Source of the DNA: Pseudomonas sp. ADAK13
GTDB lineage: Bacteria; Pseudomonadota; Gammaproteobacteria; Pseudomonadales; Pseudomonadaceae
Direction of reading: 5' to 3'
NCBI RefSeq assembly: GCF_012935715.1
Contig: NZ_CP052860.1
Location: 1,364,001-1,428,000, forward strand
DNA length: 64,000 nt
Part shown: positions 63,044 to 64,000 of the stretch, in pieces
How the letters are laid out: each line of letters opens with the position of its first letter
Position numbering within the stretch: position 1 is the first letter of the stretch
Notes under the pieces: model-generated
The model's input: only the letters and a program-made list of their open reading frames with translations
Databases searched by the model: none
Told to the model about the DNA's origin: nothing
Program-made: the position numbers and the translations under genes

Positions 63044-63598
63044 ATGGCCAAGCAAGCGCTCATCCTAATCGATATCCAGAACGACTACTTCCCCCAGGGC
63101 AAGTGGCCGCTTGACGGTGTGGACGCAGCAGCAGACAAGGCGCAGCAAGTGCTCCAGGCGTTCCGCCAGGCGGGCGATGCGGTGATTCACGTACGCCACG
63201 AATTCACCTCGGACGATGCGCCCTTCTTCACCCCGGGTTCGGAAGGTGCACATTTGCACCCCAAGGTTCTGAACCAGGCGGACGAGCCGGTGGTGCTCAA
63301 GCATTTCGTCAATGCGTTCCGCGAAACCAACCTGCGGGCGTTGCTGGAACAACGCAGCATCACCGAGTTGGTCGTGGTCGGCAGCATGAGCCACATGTGC
63401 ATCGACGGCGTGGTGCGTGCAGCGGCGGACCTGGGCTACACAGTGACCGTGATCCACGATGCCTGCGCCACGCGGGACCTGGAATTCAACGGCACCACCA
63501 TACCGGCAGCCCAGGTGCATGCTGCGTTCATGTCGTCGCTGGGGTTTGCTTATGCGAGCGTGGTGTCGGCTGAGGCGTATTTGAGCGCACAGGGCTAA
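63044..63598 (+). CDS. Isochorismatase-like cysteine hydrolase
   Basis: 184 aa from ATG 63044, with AAGGAA 7 nt before. Seen: LILIDIQNDYFPQGKW with the catalytic Asp, HVRHEF, then VVVGSMSHMCIDGVVRAAAD with the active Cys. The family hydrolyses amides such as nicotinamide or ureido acids. The substrate here is unknown. Divergent from a GlxA-type regulator that probably controls it. Confidence 0.92.
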   Translation: MAKQALILIDIQNDYFPQGKWPLDGVDAAADKAQQVLQAFRQAGDAVIHVRHEFTSDDAPFFTPGSEGAHLHPKVLNQADEPVVLKHFVNAFRETNLRALLEQRSITELVVVGSMSHMCIDGVVRAAADLGYTVTVIHDACATRDLEFNGTTIPAAQVHAAFMSSLGFAYASVVSAEAYLSAQG

Positions 63599-63634
63599 AA
63601 CTGAAACCGTGCGGCCTCACTAGGAGGCCGCCGA

Positions 63635-64000
63635 TCAAAGGGTTTCCTCGAAAATCGCTACCGCCCGGACAAAACCGGCAGAGGCGTGTTTGATCTTGTA
63701 GGGGAAACACGACACTTCAAAACCGTGGGCCGGCAGCGCGTCCAGGTTGGCCAGCTTTTCCATCTGCCCATAGCCGATATCCCGTCCCGCCTTGTGCCCT
63801 TCCCAGATGATCGAGCTGTCACCGCTCGCCGCAAACCGCGCCCGGGTATGGCTGAACGGTGCGTCCCAACTCCAGGCATCGGTGCCCACCACGCGCACCC
63901 CGCGCTCCAGCAAATACAAGGTGCCTTCGCGGCCGATCCCCACGCCTGCGTCCAGGTAGCCCGGCTGGCCGAACAAGGCACCTGCACGGGTATTCACCAG
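63635..64000 (-). CDS. Cyclase family protein (kynurenine-formamidase-like), 5' end outside the window
   Basis: About 121 codons of the C-terminal part are present; the frame stays open at the right edge, so the GTG near 63997 is not the true start. Seen: RAGALFGQPGYLDAGVGIG, GVRVVGTDAWSWD and AHGFEVSCFPYKI, near the end of the cyclase/formamidase fold. The metal-binding HxGTHxD motif would lie outside. It is convergent with the isochorismatase-like gene, 36 nt apart. Confidence 0.85.
   Translation of the reverse strand: MVNTRAGALFGQPGYLDAGVGIGREGTLYLLERGVRVVGTDAWSWDAPFSHTRARFAASGDSSIIWEGHKAGRDIGYGQMEKLANLDALPAHGFEVSCFPYKIKHASAGFVRAVAIFEETL

Noticed and set aside
1..64000. CRISPR arrays, tRNA and rRNA genes
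   Set aside because: No regularly spaced repeats or tRNA-like folds with the TTCGA arm were found by reading; the repeats present are REP doublets and coding repeats.

Overview
The window comes from a Pseudomonas, most likely of the P. fluorescens group. The evidence is core gene order (xseB-ispA-dxs; nrdR-ribD-riboflavin synthase-ribBA-ribH-nusB-thiL; a zinc-linked ABC operon followed by an OprG/OmpW porin), GC-rich coding sequence, and seven intergenic REP doublets built on the core GTGGGAGCTGGCTTGCCTGC or its variant. No tRNA, rRNA or CRISPR array was seen.

Positions 1 to about 9,300 form an AT-richer accessory block that looks like a defence island. It holds the 3' part of a giant HerA/FtsK-type ATPase with an embedded PD-(D/E)XK-like motif, then a Vsr endonuclease. 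Next is a compact three-gene operon: a deoxynucleoside-kinase-like P-loop protein, an FAD/NAD-binding protein with a C-terminal GAF-like domain, and a DUF3850 (ASCH/PUA-like) protein. Behind it lie G-rich direct repeats like integrase arm sites and a terminator.

Positions 9,300 to 28,000 are a second accessory stretch. It holds a Fic protein, a DUF6124 protein, a 200-bp nested inverted repeat, and a quinone reductase/MerR pair. A six-gene operon follows (12,465-18,964): AAA+ ATPase, helical protein, ZorA-like MotA/ExbB-type stator with a long tail, ZorB-like OmpA/MotB-type stator, YaaW/DUF3944 protein, and a single-pass helical protein. Just beyond it are a small membrane protein and a divergent WYL regulator of the type that controls defence loci. 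Then come an Rhs polymorphic toxin with its immunity gene, a broken FecI-like sigma gene with an intact fecR, and a second Fic protein. The stator operon is the best candidate here for an undescribed system: a Zorya-like proton-driven motor without the usual Zorya effectors.

Positions 28,000 to 64,000 are mainly core genome: isoprenoid precursor synthesis (ispA, dxs), exonuclease VII small subunit, cobalamin uptake (btuB, btuF), riboflavin and thiamine synthesis, nusB and nrdR, a CnoX/YbbN-type thioredoxin, and a putative Zur-regulated zinc operon. These are followed by oprG-like, a sugar-nucleotide epimerase, Lhr helicase, an MscS-type channel, an MFS exporter, the ybhP-clsB-ybhN lipid operon, a hydrolase/DUF3182 pair, a GlxA-type regulator, an isochorismatase-like hydrolase, and the 3' end of a cyclase-family gene.
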